From positions 2,914,001 through 2,978,000 of the forward strand of contig NC_135200.1 in the NCBI RefSeq assembly GCF_050948175.1: a stretch of DNA of 64,000 nt, written 5' to 3'. How positions within the stretch are numbered: position 1 is the stretch's first letter; each line of letters opens with the position of its first letter. This DNA is from Xylocopa sonorina. Lineage: Eukaryota; Arthropoda; Insecta; Hymenoptera; Apidae. The position numbers were made by a program, and so were the translations under genes. Below are positions 51,301 through 63,082 of the stretch, one piece after another. The notes beneath the pieces are model-generated. The model saw only the letters and a list, made by a program, of their open reading frames with translations. It did not search any database and was not told the DNA's origin.

Positions 51301-53030
51301 TCAACGATCTTTGGGCCCAAGGTAGCACAAATCTATTGATTTTGTTTCTTTTTTCCTCGTGGACACGGACTAAAACTTGAAATAAACACAAATAAATGCG
51401 TAACAAGTAAATTCAAATGTAATATATCTACAACTTACAAATACTCGTAGCATTCCATGTATTATCTCAAAATATTCTGAACATTAAATTTAATCGCTAG
51501 AATAATTGAATTTCTAACTTAGCTTGGTTCAAGAAGACATTGCTGGTCCCCATTGTAGTTTATTCTCATAAACAACATCCTGTCTCCTTCCATTGAAATG
51601 AAAAGCGAGAGTTTACGTCTAAATCAAAGTCTATCATTCATAATGCAACATTCAACAACGTGGTTTCGGTTATACGCGAATACTTTCCCTCCAAAAATGT
51701 CAACGCTCATTTTCAATGAATTTATCCAATTCATATGTAAACGATACAAGTATTAATACGTATATATACGTGATATGTATGAACACTGTAATTTAACGTG
51801 ATATGCACACGTACAAATATATGCACATATATTAGAAAAATGCAAATGCGTTCAGTATCTTTTCAGAGAGAAGGTGCCCAGATGTTCGCAACAACTGGAC
51901 GGGCAGTACTCTTAAAACCCAGCGTTGTTCGAGGGAGCACTGTGCGCAGACTGCCCGCAGCCACGGTTCATAAGTATGTAGAAGCCTTAATTGGATAAGG
52001 ACCCAGCGAGGTTGTCGCCCCTCTGCGGGCCACGGCGGATCTCTCTTTTCCTGAAACGTCCGCCGAAAGCAGCAGGGAATTTTATTGCGGTCGTATCTCC
52101 ACGCCTGGCCAGCCGAGGAACGGTATACGCGCGTGCTCGTAATTTCCCGGGCGACCCCCGGTAGAATGCGCGCCGCGCAAAGAAATCGAAAATATCCCCA
52201 GTGTCGCCTGTGTGCGTGTTTACCGCTGCATTTTATTATCCCGTTCTCCTGGACCGGAATAATCGACCGTCCACCTCGGCCATAACTCCTCTCGCGCTTT
52301 GCCACGGAACACGGTAACGAGCAACAGGACGAAACGAAAAGAAGACGCGACTCCGACCGGTTAACGACCGAGTAGCGTTCAATTTAATACCACAATTATA
52401 TCAATTATCGCACGACTGGTTACCGCTCGCACGTCCTGTGAGTACGAAAAGAGTACGTACTGGATAGTCTTAGAACGGGCAACATAAACAGACGATAAGG
52501 TTACTCAATTGTGAAGGAAATAAGTCGAAAGTGTGGAATAATATTTGTCCCTCAGTTCCACGAAAACTATCCGATGCTCGCAAAAATTCAGTTGGGAAAC
52601 TTGTTAACTTTCGATCGAGTTCAGTATGAATATGTGGGGGCCGTGGGGGCCTCTTGATTACTGATGGGTGTCAACAGTGTATTGACACGCAAAATTAATT
52701 CTTTTTCTGGAATACACGTATATCGAAGGCGCACGTGTGACATACCAACGAGATGATATCTGATCGGCCACGAGATTGAAAAATTTTCTAAATTGACGCC
52801 GGTTTGCGTCATTCGGCTTATGTAAGGAACGCGTGCCCCTGATCATGTGGTCGGTTGTGCTCTAATTCGACGCGGATCGCGTTGTTATGTGCAAACAAGT
52901 GGGTTCTTGGTACTTCCTGATTGGATTTGTTCCGATCAACTGACGAGTGTCTCTACGTATACGTAGGGTAGGGTTAAATGCATGTAACTGAATAGTTCTT
53001 CAATTGAGGATGAACTGCGGTTGTTGGATA
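48377..53030. other. Non-coding region upstream of the start exon
   Basis: Possibly 5' intron of the large gene. CpG-rich patches at about 50340-50770 and 51880-52380 contain overlapping short frames (for example minus 51832-52305) without recognisable protein features. No RNA gene or repeat was identified. Confidence 0.5.
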
Positions 53031-53032
53031 TA

Positions 53033-54681
53033 CAGTGCTGGACAAAAGTATTGGCACAGCATGATTGTTATGATAAAAATGCTTATAACTATGAAACAAA
53101 TTGTTAAAAAGGAAAAATTTGTTTACACGTTTATTTATTTATTATTCTAGATTATTATTTAACAGAAACAGTAATATAAATAAAGTGATGTGCGAAATAA
53201 TAACAAAAACATATTTATTGAGCGTTTTAAGCATGGACAAAAGTATTGGCACATTATACAAAATTTAGTGTAGTTGTATCTCTCCGAAAAAAATCCGATT
53301 GTCACTTGATGGTATAGGTAGGGGATTCCCTGATAGTCATTTTTTCTAACAGTCATCCTTAAGTTCAGTCGATTAGCAACATAGGAAATATAACAAGCAA
53401 CAATGTCAAGAAGAGGGAAAGAAACTACAAGTGAAGAGAGAAAAATAATATTAAATTTGCACAAAATGCGAAAATCTTATAGTGAAATAGCAAAAAGTGT
53501 TAATAGAAGTCGATTCACTATTAGAAGTGTCGTAAAACGATTTGAGAATCAATCAGATTTCAAAAGTAGGAATCGAAGTGGACGTCCCTCAAAGTTAACA
53601 GTTAGAGAAAAACGGAAAATTGTAAAGGAAGTGAAAATAAATTGTAAATTAAACTCATCACAACTTAGAGCAAAGTTAAATGAAGAAAATAAAAAAGAAG
53701 TAAGTTCGAAAACTATACGGAGAGTGTTAAAAGATGCGGGATATTCTGCGTGTGTCGCAAGAAGGAAACCATACATATCCAAGAAGAATCGGAAGATGAG
53801 AAAAGAATTTGCAAAAGAATTTATAAAAAAGGATCCCACATTCTGGAATAACGTATTATTTTCAGATGAAACTAAATTTAATATATTTAAATCAGATGGC
53901 AGAGTATTAGTTTGGAGAAAGCCAAATACGGAAATGGATCCACAACATTTACAAGCCACTGTGAAACATGGAGGAGGTGGAGTCATGGTATGGGGTTCCA
54001 TTGCAGCGTCTGGGGTTGGCGAATTAGTATTCATAGATGAGATTATGGACAAATATGTATATTTAAATATATTAAAGGAAAATTTATTTAAAAGTGCTAA
54101 TAAATTAAATCTCCCGCGTGATTTTTATTTTCAACAAGACCATGATCCAAAACATACTGCCTATATTGTACGACAATGGATCGTTTACAATACCGCACAT
54201 ACATTAAATACCCCACCCCAGAGTCCAGACATGAATCCCATCGAACATGTTTGGAATGAATTAGAAAAAAAAATTAGAAAATATAATATAACAAACAAAA
54301 ACCAATTAAAAGCTATTATTTTACAAGAATGGAACAATATAGAGCCGGATTTTACAAAAAAATTGGTAACTTCAATGCCAAAACGATTGAAGGAAGTTAT
54401 CATGAGGAATGGAGGGCCAACCAAATATTAATTTTTAATTTCTAAGTACTTTCAATCATTTGTGCCAATACTTTTGTCCATGCTTAAAACGCTCAATAAA
54501 TATGTTTTTGTTATTATTTCGCATATCACTTTATTTATATTACTGTTTCTGTTAAATAATAATCTAGAATAATAAATAAATAAACGTGTAAACAAATTTT
54601 TCCTTTTTAACAATTTGTTTCATAGTTATAAGCATTTTTATCATAACAATCATGCTGTGCCAATACTTTTGTCCAGCACTG
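53033..54681 (+). mobile_element. Tc1-family transposon, copy 1
   Basis: A 1,649-bp element flanked by TA target duplications (53031-53032 and 54682-54683). Terminal inverted repeats are 221 bp (53033-53253 and 54461-54681) and start CAGTGCTGGACAAAAGT. Each repeat holds two copies of GGACAAAAGTATTGGCACA, one at its outer and one at its inner end. This is the IR/DR layout known from Sleeping Beauty-type elements, where both sites bind transposase. The two TIRs differ at one base (53190 is G where the partner implies A). It encodes a full transposase (53403-54431). It looks like a complete autonomous element. Confidence 0.95.
53403..54431 (+). CDS. Tc1-type DD34E transposase, copy 1
   Basis: The 342-residue protein is uninterrupted. 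Residues about 1-60 form an N-terminal helix-turn-helix-like domain (SYSEIAKSVNRSRFTIRSVVKRF), followed by a GRPS AT-hook-like motif at 60-63 and a second HTH region with SSKTIRRVLKDAGYSA near 101-116. The catalytic triad is D155 (FSDETKF), D246 (QQDHDPKH) and E281 (NPIEHVW). Exactly 34 residues separate the last two, the DD34E signature of Tc1. A Gly-rich box lies near 190-198 (GGGGVMVWG). Length is normal for Tc1 (about 340). The enzyme cuts and pastes the element into TA sites. It has no introns, and its codon use is AT-rich compared with host exons. Confidence 0.95.
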   Translation: MSRRGKETTSEERKIILNLHKMRKSYSEIAKSVNRSRFTIRSVVKRFENQSDFKSRNRSGRPSKLTVREKRKIVKEVKINCKLNSSQLRAKLNEENKKEVSSKTIRRVLKDAGYSACVARRKPYISKKNRKMRKEFAKEFIKKDPTFWNNVLFSDETKFNIFKSDGRVLVWRKPNTEMDPQHLQATVKHGGGGVMVWGSIAASGVGELVFIDEIMDKYVYLNILKENLFKSANKLNLPRDFYFQQDHDPKHTAYIVRQWIVYNTAHTLNTPPQSPDMNPIEHVWNELEKKIRKYNITNKNQLKAIILQEWNNIEPDFTKKLVTSMPKRLKEVIMRNGGPTKY

Positions 54682-57600
54682 TATCTACCTTCGTAGAGTG
54701 ATCCTCTGACAACTTGAACAACGCATATGTGCCTATATCGTATATGTAACGTGGATATTTTTAATAATAATCGAATGCAAAATGTGTCCTGCTCATCTTG
54801 CGGATATACCATTAAACCATAACACATGAAACCGTTTCATGTGATCTGTTTCTTGTGGTTGAAATAAATACACTTTCATCTGTAATAAATCTTCGCCAAT
54901 CAAAATAAGTGCCATTCTAGTCAATATATATATTCACGAATTACAATACCTAGGTATATAATTTGCTTTTTTATAATACATCGATCTACTAAATTTCATA
55001 AAATTAGAAAAAATATATTACACAATACTATCAATTTGTTATAGAAAATTACAATCAGTAGGACGCACATATATGTATTAAACGAGTAAGTATGTTGACG
55101 TAATATTCTGTATTATAGTTTATGTAACTTTTCTAACTCGTTCTTAGTACATGGACATTTATATACAAACGAAAAACTAATGGATTTTGTTTCAAACTAA
55201 CGACACATTAAATGAAACCAGCTTAACCGATATATTATTTCTTGTAAAGTATATTACAAACAAACAGTATCTTTTTAAGTATATTACGTTAAAAGTTATT
55301 TTGTATATTACGTACTAATAAATGTGCAAAGGCAAAATTTGAAGAAGTAAACACAGCAAATTATATTCTTTTTTGTAAACTTGTTTTGTACATTTTATAT
55401 CTCACACTTCGCTATATTTCAATGAAAAGGTTGCATTAGACTATTGAATTAGGTGAAATAGCACTAGACCTATTTCTCTGTATTTAAATTATTTAACGAA
55501 TACAGCAAAGAATAAATGTTTTTATAAACATAAAATTATCAAGATAACGAATAATCATAAACCACCATAATTTTTTCTTTGATATTCTTTCCCACTTTCT
55601 TCAAATTTAAATTTGTGGAATATTTCCAAATTTGAAATTTTCTTCAGATTATTAGTTCCGACGATTCTATACGTTCTAAATAAAATAATACATTACATGT
55701 GTCGCTATTAATAAGATTCTGATCTAAGTAGCTATTGGTCATGAATTTAATTATCCTAGCTTGGTTACAGTCATAACTTCCAACTGGTATTCTATATCGC
55801 GCTACGTAATAGTCCGAGTTGCATTGTTCCATGAAAAAATAACTGAAGATCTACCGAATACCACCACTACTTTCAAAATCAAGGGGACTTTACTTTTGAG
55901 CCAATCAATTTCATCAGCCGAACAGTAATTTTCCATGATTATCCTAAATAGAAATTTCACCGCATATTCTGCGAAGCAAGACCACGCAATAACTACGAAA
56001 ATGTCTATTTAATATTTGTGAAATATTGCCACGAACATCGACCGTAAATTGGCTGCTACTTTCACAACTTGGAATAGTAATTCCGAGTTAGAATTCCGTA
56101 ACGTATTAATCTTCCACGTTACACTACTTTCTGGATCGGTAAAAAGATCAATATTGTATAGCAAATCGATCACTTTAAAAGTGACTGAAAAATTGCACAG
56201 TTTATCTATCGCATTGCAACTACAAACGTTTCTGATAATTGGTACATTTTATCCGTGATAATAATTCTTATCAGTTTTTCTTTGTAGTAATGTACTGAAT
56301 GATATCGTTAATAATTCTGTATTATTTCTATATATATGACGTTTGCTCTGTTATTTATAAACATTTTTCTAAGAATGATGTGTAGGCCATGTGTGCGGAA
56401 TATCTCTCAAACAAATAAGGTCTAATACGTATTTCAAAACAAGAACTAACGATAACACAATTCAACACTATTCATTTAAGGATAACAAAATAATCACATT
56501 ACAAACGTCATTATGTTTTTAAACAACTATATTCAAAATTTATATCTACTATCTTCTGATTGAAAATTATGATAGATCATTTATTGTATACGAACTTATA
56601 TGGAACAATATTCCAAGTATAGGAAAATGAACTTTTATTTAGACTAAAACAATGTTGAAACTTCCATACAGATATCATAATTAATTATAGAAGAAAAAGT
56701 GCTCAAGATTACTATTACGATTCTGTACCAAAACAAACAACTCACTTTTATGTGTAATTTATGTGTACTGTACGGGAGTCTAACGCGCACAGAATGATCG
56801 ATCATGTACCATTGACGTATGAAATCTGCTTAAAGTACCAACTAACATGTTAACAAATGTTTTAGTTTCGCTGTCTATGGTTGCACGTCATTCTCGTGTC
56901 ATTTGTCAGATGTCCTTGGCGGGCAACATCAAAGAAAAAGGATACAAACTATTTCATTCCACTTACTACGTCGCGTAGGCCTTTCTAACTGTTCCGAACA
57001 ACGTGCCGCTTAATCTACCACAATGTACGAAAGCAAAAGTATCAAAAGTTGCCGCTAAATGCTCAACGACAAAGAAACCGACCCTTGAACGCAATATATT
57101 TCATCGAGTGTCTCGAATCATTCTGGTCTATTCGCTGTAAAACAGTTTTTTCTCGATTTTTTTATATTTCATGTATTATGAAATACGTTAGGTCGACTGT
57201 TTTATGTCAAAATTGCTAATCACCTCGAAATATAACAGCAAACGAGTAATCAAGCGTTCAATAACCTGAATTTGCAATACACATATAATTTTGCATCTGG
57301 TATCGCAACCTTTAACATGTTTCTGTAGCTACTTTCACTTTACATAACGCGCTTCGTATCGCAGTACGAAGTGTAGTAATACGACAATGTTCGCATGATT
57401 AACGTTTATTAGGAAAAAAATTAAACCCTCCATTCATCGTGGTAATAGAGATACCTGGTTTGCGTTATAAATAGGTTAAAGCTATTGCTATACGTTCTTT
57501 AAATTCATGTAACTTGGACACGTAGATATACCACAATACTTATTATTCAAAATTTGAAGCTGAATAGTAAATTGCATACACAACTGTCACCATCGAGGAT

Positions 57601-57786
57601 GTAAATACGTTACGTGTGTGACCTAATTATGGGACAATTGCTCGACGAATTTCCAATTTTCAATTGCAAGGATATGTAAATGTTTTGCGAAGTGTAATTG
57701 AGAAATTGTCGAATTAATAGAGTAAAAAGACCGCTGCACTGAAAGAAAGGGAAACAACCATAACGAAGGACAATGTGTCGCTTTCT

Positions 57787-57803
57787 CCCCCCCCCCCCCC
57801 CCC
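57787..57803. repeat. C17 homopolymer
   Basis: Seventeen consecutive C on the plus strand, preceded by CTTTCT and followed by TCCCGCCC, at the edge of the CpG-rich island. Long G tracts on the minus strand can form G-quadruplexes and are prone to length errors in assembly. Confidence 0.8.
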
Positions 57804-58207
57804 TCCCGCCCTATCGTGATCCGACGAAATAAAACGAGTCACCTCTGTACGCACTTCAACCGTGACAGCTGTCAAAAGTAGTGAGGCGTCCACGACGCAT
57901 ACGCATACGCGACCAGTGAAAGAAGAAAGATAGAGGAGGCGACGAGGGGAAAAGAGTCGGGAGAAAGGGAAGAGCCAAAGAGAGGTGGACGATCGTCGTA
58001 AACACGCAAGCCTTTCGTTGCCACGAGCGAGACGGAAGTAACGTATTAAGGATACAGAAAGAGAGAAAAGAAGGTTAGAACCGCACAGTGAATTCCGAAT
58101 GCGACGGCGCGGCGGTGGATACCTGTCAGCGCGCATTCCACGGTACCACAGCGTGCTCTCGGCCTAGTCGTTTACTACCGCTAGACTTTTGCCTTCCTAA
58201 CAGCGAG

Positions 58208-58260
58208 AACTCGTAATCGCACGCACGCACGCACGCACACGCACACATACACGCACACAT
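58208..58260. repeat. CGCA/CACA microsatellite
   Basis: Alternating ACGC and ACAC units with single interruptions, in the CpG-rich island. Confidence 0.7.
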
Positions 58261-58559
58261 AGACACCCACCGTCAGAATACTCCGAGACGATATTTAAAC
58301 GCACACACTCGAACTTGTTCACGAACAAAACGTATCACTCGCCACGGTAGCCGGTAAAACGCGTGTTGCTCGCGGCGCGAACATGGCGCACAATTCGTAC
58401 GGCGTTCACCACTGAAAAGCACAAGCCGTAGAAGAACAGAGATCGTTTACGGTGCGAGAAGAGCTTGAAGGAGAGCCGCGGACAATGGGACGTGACTTAA
58501 AGACACCGGAGAGCGCGAGAGCCAACTTTACACCGCGGGGTAAATACTAGAACAAAACT

Positions 58560-58660
58560 CGCCGCTTTCGCCCGCGGTGCGCGGCAGTGCTGGCCAATCC
58601 CCACCCGCGCAATGCCGCCACGTGATACAGAGCTTGACCAATCAGAGGCTGGTTACGCAG
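58560..58660 (-). promoter_or_regulatory. CpG-rich promoter-like segment with CCAAT and CACGTG
   Basis: Two CCAAT boxes (58594-58598 and 58638-58642, the latter in GACCAATCAG) flank a CACGTG E-box (58619-58624) in GC-rich DNA. This is a classical housekeeping-type promoter arrangement. Being about 10 kb upstream of the start exon 48136-48376, it could drive the large minus-strand gene through a non-coding leader exon that I could not define. It could equally drive a plus-strand transcript. Confidence 0.35.
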
Positions 58661-61431
58661 GGCCCCTCGGACGTGTTCGTAAAGCCGGCTTGCTACCGAT
58701 CAGTTTCTTCTCTTCTTCTCTTGTACCGATTTAACATTCAGACGTCACAGAGGAACACGTAGGACCGCTGTCCTTTTACCGATATACCCGAATCCGTTTC
58801 CTTTTGTTTCTGCCGCGCGACAATGCTTCCCGGCTTTCATGGCCGTGAAAATCGGTACACGTGATTCAGAAGAAGAGATTGCAGTAGGACCAAATAGAAT
58901 ATATCTACGCCGAGGGATAAAGACGCTAAAGAAACTCACTAGTTTCGCCTGCAGCGTCCCAGACAACTTACCAATCTCTCCGTTTCCATAATGTTGGTAC
59001 GTAAGGTATTAATCTAAGTGGGTAGCCCTCGACTGGAACGACGCAGGATTCTATACGTTTGTCAAATTCTTTGGTAGTAGGTTAATTTGTCTGCACAAAA
59101 TCCTTTTCGTGTACTCGTCTATCTTAAATTGGTACAAAGAGACGCGCAAATGCATTACGCTTCCGTTGACGTGTCTCCTTGTAGCTTTGAAGAAGTGCCG
59201 CCTACTTGTCAGAACCTCTTGTGTTGTTATCGCGACGCGGTCTTTTGTAGTCACTTGCACTTGTGTGTATGTAAATGTGGATACGCGACTAGCTTTGGTT
59301 ACATAGGTTTGCACACACAATTCAATGGGCCTACGAACGGCTGAACATGCAGATAATTGCGAGCGTTGCCTTGAATTGTGATCAATAAAATCGACTTGAA
59401 CGAAATGTCTCATGATTTACTCCAAGCGGAAGCAATTAAATATCTGAAGACAGAGATTATTCGTATTGGTTGTACCATTATACTTTTTAATCAAATAAAC
59501 CAGTCATGATCGAAATTATAGTTGGAATAAAATTATTGAAAAAGAATAACTCATAATGTTATATTACCTTGTTGTTTGGATAGTGTAAATACTATATCAT
59601 TAAATTATATTGCACCATTATATCTTTACGTACACATCAAGACTAAAGGTACTATTTTATATTTTACTATTTATGGTAAAAATATATAGAGGGAGAAGTC
59701 TATCGCCTAGTTGACTGATAAATTAAAAGTACGGAATGCAATTTATTGTATGAATGTTTGTTATCTATATATAACAGCACATACGTGACCAATATAACAA
59801 TCAATTACCTCTTTAATCCAAATTATCAGCAGCTAAATAAAATTTGCTATCGAATACGCGCACACGTTGTATTAGAACAAGAAAAATATATCTTGTCGCG
59901 CTTGTGTAATTCAAGTTCCGAGATAAACATTGTGATTAAACACGACACCGCACAATTACTCGTGTTTTACGCGATGCATAGAGTGTCGCGTGGCGTAACA
60001 CTTTATCCGACAAAATTTCTAACGGATGTCTTCAGAAAAAAAAAAAAAAAAAACAGATCGATCGGTACATCGATTCAGTCACCGAAACGAACGACAGACG
60101 GCTCTGAATTCGGCCGTGAGAGATCAGAGAGAGAATCCATCTCGCGGCCGTGTGTGGCGACCAGAGAAGTGTGTAACGGGCCACTGGCCGGTGGAATTAG
60201 TTTCTTTTTTTTGAGGCAGGTCACTGACACCGAACAGCGATGGATTGACGCGGCGGGGTCAAGTTCTGCATGCACTGTCGACAGTGCTCCGCGTTTAAAG
60301 GTATCACCGAGCATTCCTTGCAGGATATCGCATTACTTACGGCACCACGATCAATCGTTCGAATCCAGTCGATCCTCCCCACCTTTGACTATGCAACGAG
60401 GGACGTGACTCGTAAATCATTGCGAATGGTGTGAACGGTGTTACTTATGGTAAGCGATTCATCTGTAATACTAATTTTAAAAAACGAAATAAATCAGAAA
60501 TATCCCGAGTTGTTTTCTATTACATTGATATCTAATGTATGTCCAAGCGTACAATTTATAGCCACGCGTGACCACATACGTTTCGATGAGTGGTTGTGTG
60601 TAGTGTTGACAACCGATTTGGAGACTGCCGTTAGAATGCGCACGCAACGCGCGTTACCTACTTAGAAAGTACGTAAGAGTTTAGAAAATTGTAGGAAACT
60701 AGTTTTCCTGGTTGAGTTTAATTTTCCAATTTACGAGCAGCAGGGTTACGTTACATGCTTCCTAAGCACGGCCATTCATTAAACTAGTTTTTCTATTCTA
60801 TTGTACCTGCTTAGCATCTATAAAATGTCACGTGCGCGTTCAAATATTCGCCACGCTCGTCCGAATGTAATTATTACTCTCAATCATTCTTACAATTATA
60901 TATCCTAGAATTATTGAAATTAGCAGAATTGTTAGTTTCGTGTGTACGCTAAACATAATTAATATATTGTAAATGTAAACCATACATATTTCACGAGAAG
61001 CTCGTAATAATACGTAAAAAAATGTATGCTTTAAAATACACAACATTATACAAAGAATGATACTTAGTAGAGTAATTTACTAAGGAGATATACAGTAAAT
61101 AAAAAAAACTTAACGAGTGTGTATATATGAAAGTATAAACAATTACAGTAAATCAGAACGATAGTAGTGTACTAAAATTACTAAATCGGGTGTAATTTAT
61201 GCATACGCAACGTAGTTACTTTGAAATTAACAGTTACTCGCAGCTTCTTTTCGAGTTGGAGCGGAAAATGTGTAAATGAATTCCTAACATAAGAACGCAA
61301 ATAACGGTACGCACCATCAAGACGAAGGTTAATGATTAATCATCGAAGCACCTTGAAAAGCGTATATTTAATTTTCCTTTTTCCCTTTTTCAATATCACG
61401 TGGTATCTTTGATATGTATATCTCTGTTATA

Positions 61432-63080
61432 CAGTGCTGGACAAAAGTATTGGCACAGCATGATTGTTATGATAAAAATGCTTATAACTATGAAACAAAT
61501 TGTTAAAAAGGAAAAATTTGTTTACACGTTTATTTATTTATTATTCTAGATTATTATTTAACAGAAACAGTAATATAAATAAAGTGATATGCGAAATAAT
61601 AACAAAAACATATTTATTGAGCGTTTTAAGCATGGACAAAAGTATTGGCACATTATACAAAATTTAGTGTAGTTGTATCTCTCCGAAAAAAATCCGATTG
61701 TCACTTGATGGTATAGGTAGGGGATTCCCTGATAGTCATTTTTTCTAACAGTCATCCTTAAGTTCAGTCGATTAGCAACATAGGAAATATAACAAGCAAC
61801 AATGTCAAGAAGAGGGAAAGAAACTACAAGTGAAGAGAGAAAAATAATATTAAATTTGCACAAAATGCGAAAATCTTATAGTGAAATAGCAAAAAGTGTT
61901 AATAGAAGTCGATTCACTATTAGAAGTGTCGTAAAACGATTTGAGAATCAATCAGATTTCAAAAGTAGGAATCGAAGTGGACGTCCCTCAAAGTTAACAG
62001 TTAGAGAAAAACGGAAAATTGTAAAGGAAGTGAAAATAAATTGTAAATTAAACTCATCACAACTTAGAGCAAAGTTAAATGAAGAAAATAAAAAAGAAGT
62101 AAGTTCGAAAACTATACGGAGAGTGTTAAAAGATGCGGGATATTCTGCGTGTGTCGCAAGAAGGAAACCATACATATCCAAGAAGAATCGGAAGATGAGA
62201 AAAGAATTTGCAAAAGAATTTATAAAAAAGGATCCCACATTCTGGAATAACGTATTATTTTCAGATGAAACTAAATTTAATATATTTAAATCAGATGGCA
62301 GAGTATTAGTTTGGAGAAAGCCAAATACGGAAATGGATCCACAACATTTACAAGCCACTGTGAAACATGGAGGAGGTGGAGTCATGGTATGGGGTTCCAT
62401 TGCAGCGTCTGGGGTTGGCGAATTAGTATTCATAGATGAGATTATGGACAAATATGTATATTTAAATATATTAAAGGAAAATTTATTTAAAAGTGCTAAT
62501 AAATTAAATCTCCCGCGTGATTTTTATTTTCAACAAGACCATGATCCAAAACATACTGCCTATATTGTACGACAATGGATCGTTTACAATACCGCACATA
62601 CATTAAATACCCCACCCCAGAGTCCAGACATGAATCCCATCGAACATGTTTGGAATGAATTAGAAAAAAAAATTAGAAAATATAATATAACAAACAAAAA
62701 CCAATTAAAAGCTATTATTTTACAAGAATGGAACAATATAGAGCCGGATTTTACAAAAAAATTGGTAACTTCAATGCCAAAACGATTGAAGGAAGTTATC
62801 ATGAGGAATGGAGGGCCAACCAAATATTAATTTTTAATTTCTAAGTACTTTCAATCATTTGTGCCAATACTTTTGTCCATGCTTAAAACGCTCAATAAAT
62901 ATGTTTTTGTTATTATTTCGCATATCACTTTATTTATATTACTGTTTCTGTTAAATAATAATCTAGAATAATAAATAAATAAACGTGTAAACAAATTTTT
63001 CCTTTTTAACAATTTGTTTCATAGTTATAAGCATTTTTATCATAACAATCATGCTGTGCCAATACTTTTGTCCAGCACTG
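61432..63080 (+). mobile_element. Tc1-family transposon, copy 2
   Basis: Same length (1,649 bp) and organisation as copy 1, flanked by TA at 61430-61431 and 63081-63082. Its two 221-bp terminal inverted repeats match each other as far as I can follow, including A at 61589 where copy 1 has G. I see no other difference between the copies. The lack of divergence between copies and between TIRs means insertion was very recent. Both lie in the same orientation about 6.7 kb apart. Confidence 0.95.
61802..62830 (+). CDS. Tc1-type DD34E transposase, copy 2
   Basis: Its 342-residue translation is identical to that of copy 1, with the triad D155, D246 and E281 and both DNA-binding subdomains intact. 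The start ATG follows a 327-bp leader formed by the TIR and a short spacer. The stop is 30 bp before the right TIR. Identical proteins in two genomic positions suggest that both could supply active enzyme. Confidence 0.95.
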   Translation: MSRRGKETTSEERKIILNLHKMRKSYSEIAKSVNRSRFTIRSVVKRFENQSDFKSRNRSGRPSKLTVREKRKIVKEVKINCKLNSSQLRAKLNEENKKEVSSKTIRRVLKDAGYSACVARRKPYISKKNRKMRKEFAKEFIKKDPTFWNNVLFSDETKFNIFKSDGRVLVWRKPNTEMDPQHLQATVKHGGGGVMVWGSIAASGVGELVFIDEIMDKYVYLNILKENLFKSANKLNLPRDFYFQQDHDPKHTAYIVRQWIVYNTAHTLNTPPQSPDMNPIEHVWNELEKKIRKYNITNKNQLKAIILQEWNNIEPDFTKKLVTSMPKRLKEVIMRNGGPTKY

Positions 63081-63082
63081 TA

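Larger units (their letters stand above)
54682..61429. other. Region between the two Tc1 copies, with a promoter-like island
   Basis: AT-rich from 54.7 to 57.7 kb and CpG-rich from 57.7 to 59.0 kb. Further on is an A18 run (60036-60053). A 220-codon plus-strand frame at 59746-60408 runs through the poly(A) tract and shows no protein-like features. No RNA gene was recognised. Confidence 0.5.

Noticed and set aside
51832..52305. 157-codon minus-strand frame in a CpG-rich patch
   Set aside because: No recognised motifs, and overlapping plus-strand frames are also open. Likely non-coding.
53549..54052. 167-codon minus-strand frame inside Tc1 (also at 61948-62451)
   Set aside because: It is the antisense shadow of the transposase gene.
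60350..60372. GTTCGAATCC resembling a tRNA T-arm
   Set aside because: No matching acceptor stem, D-arm or anticodon arm upstream on this strand.
59746..60408. 220-codon plus-strand frame
   Set aside because: It crosses an A18 run and lacks protein-like features; other frames in the region are equally open.
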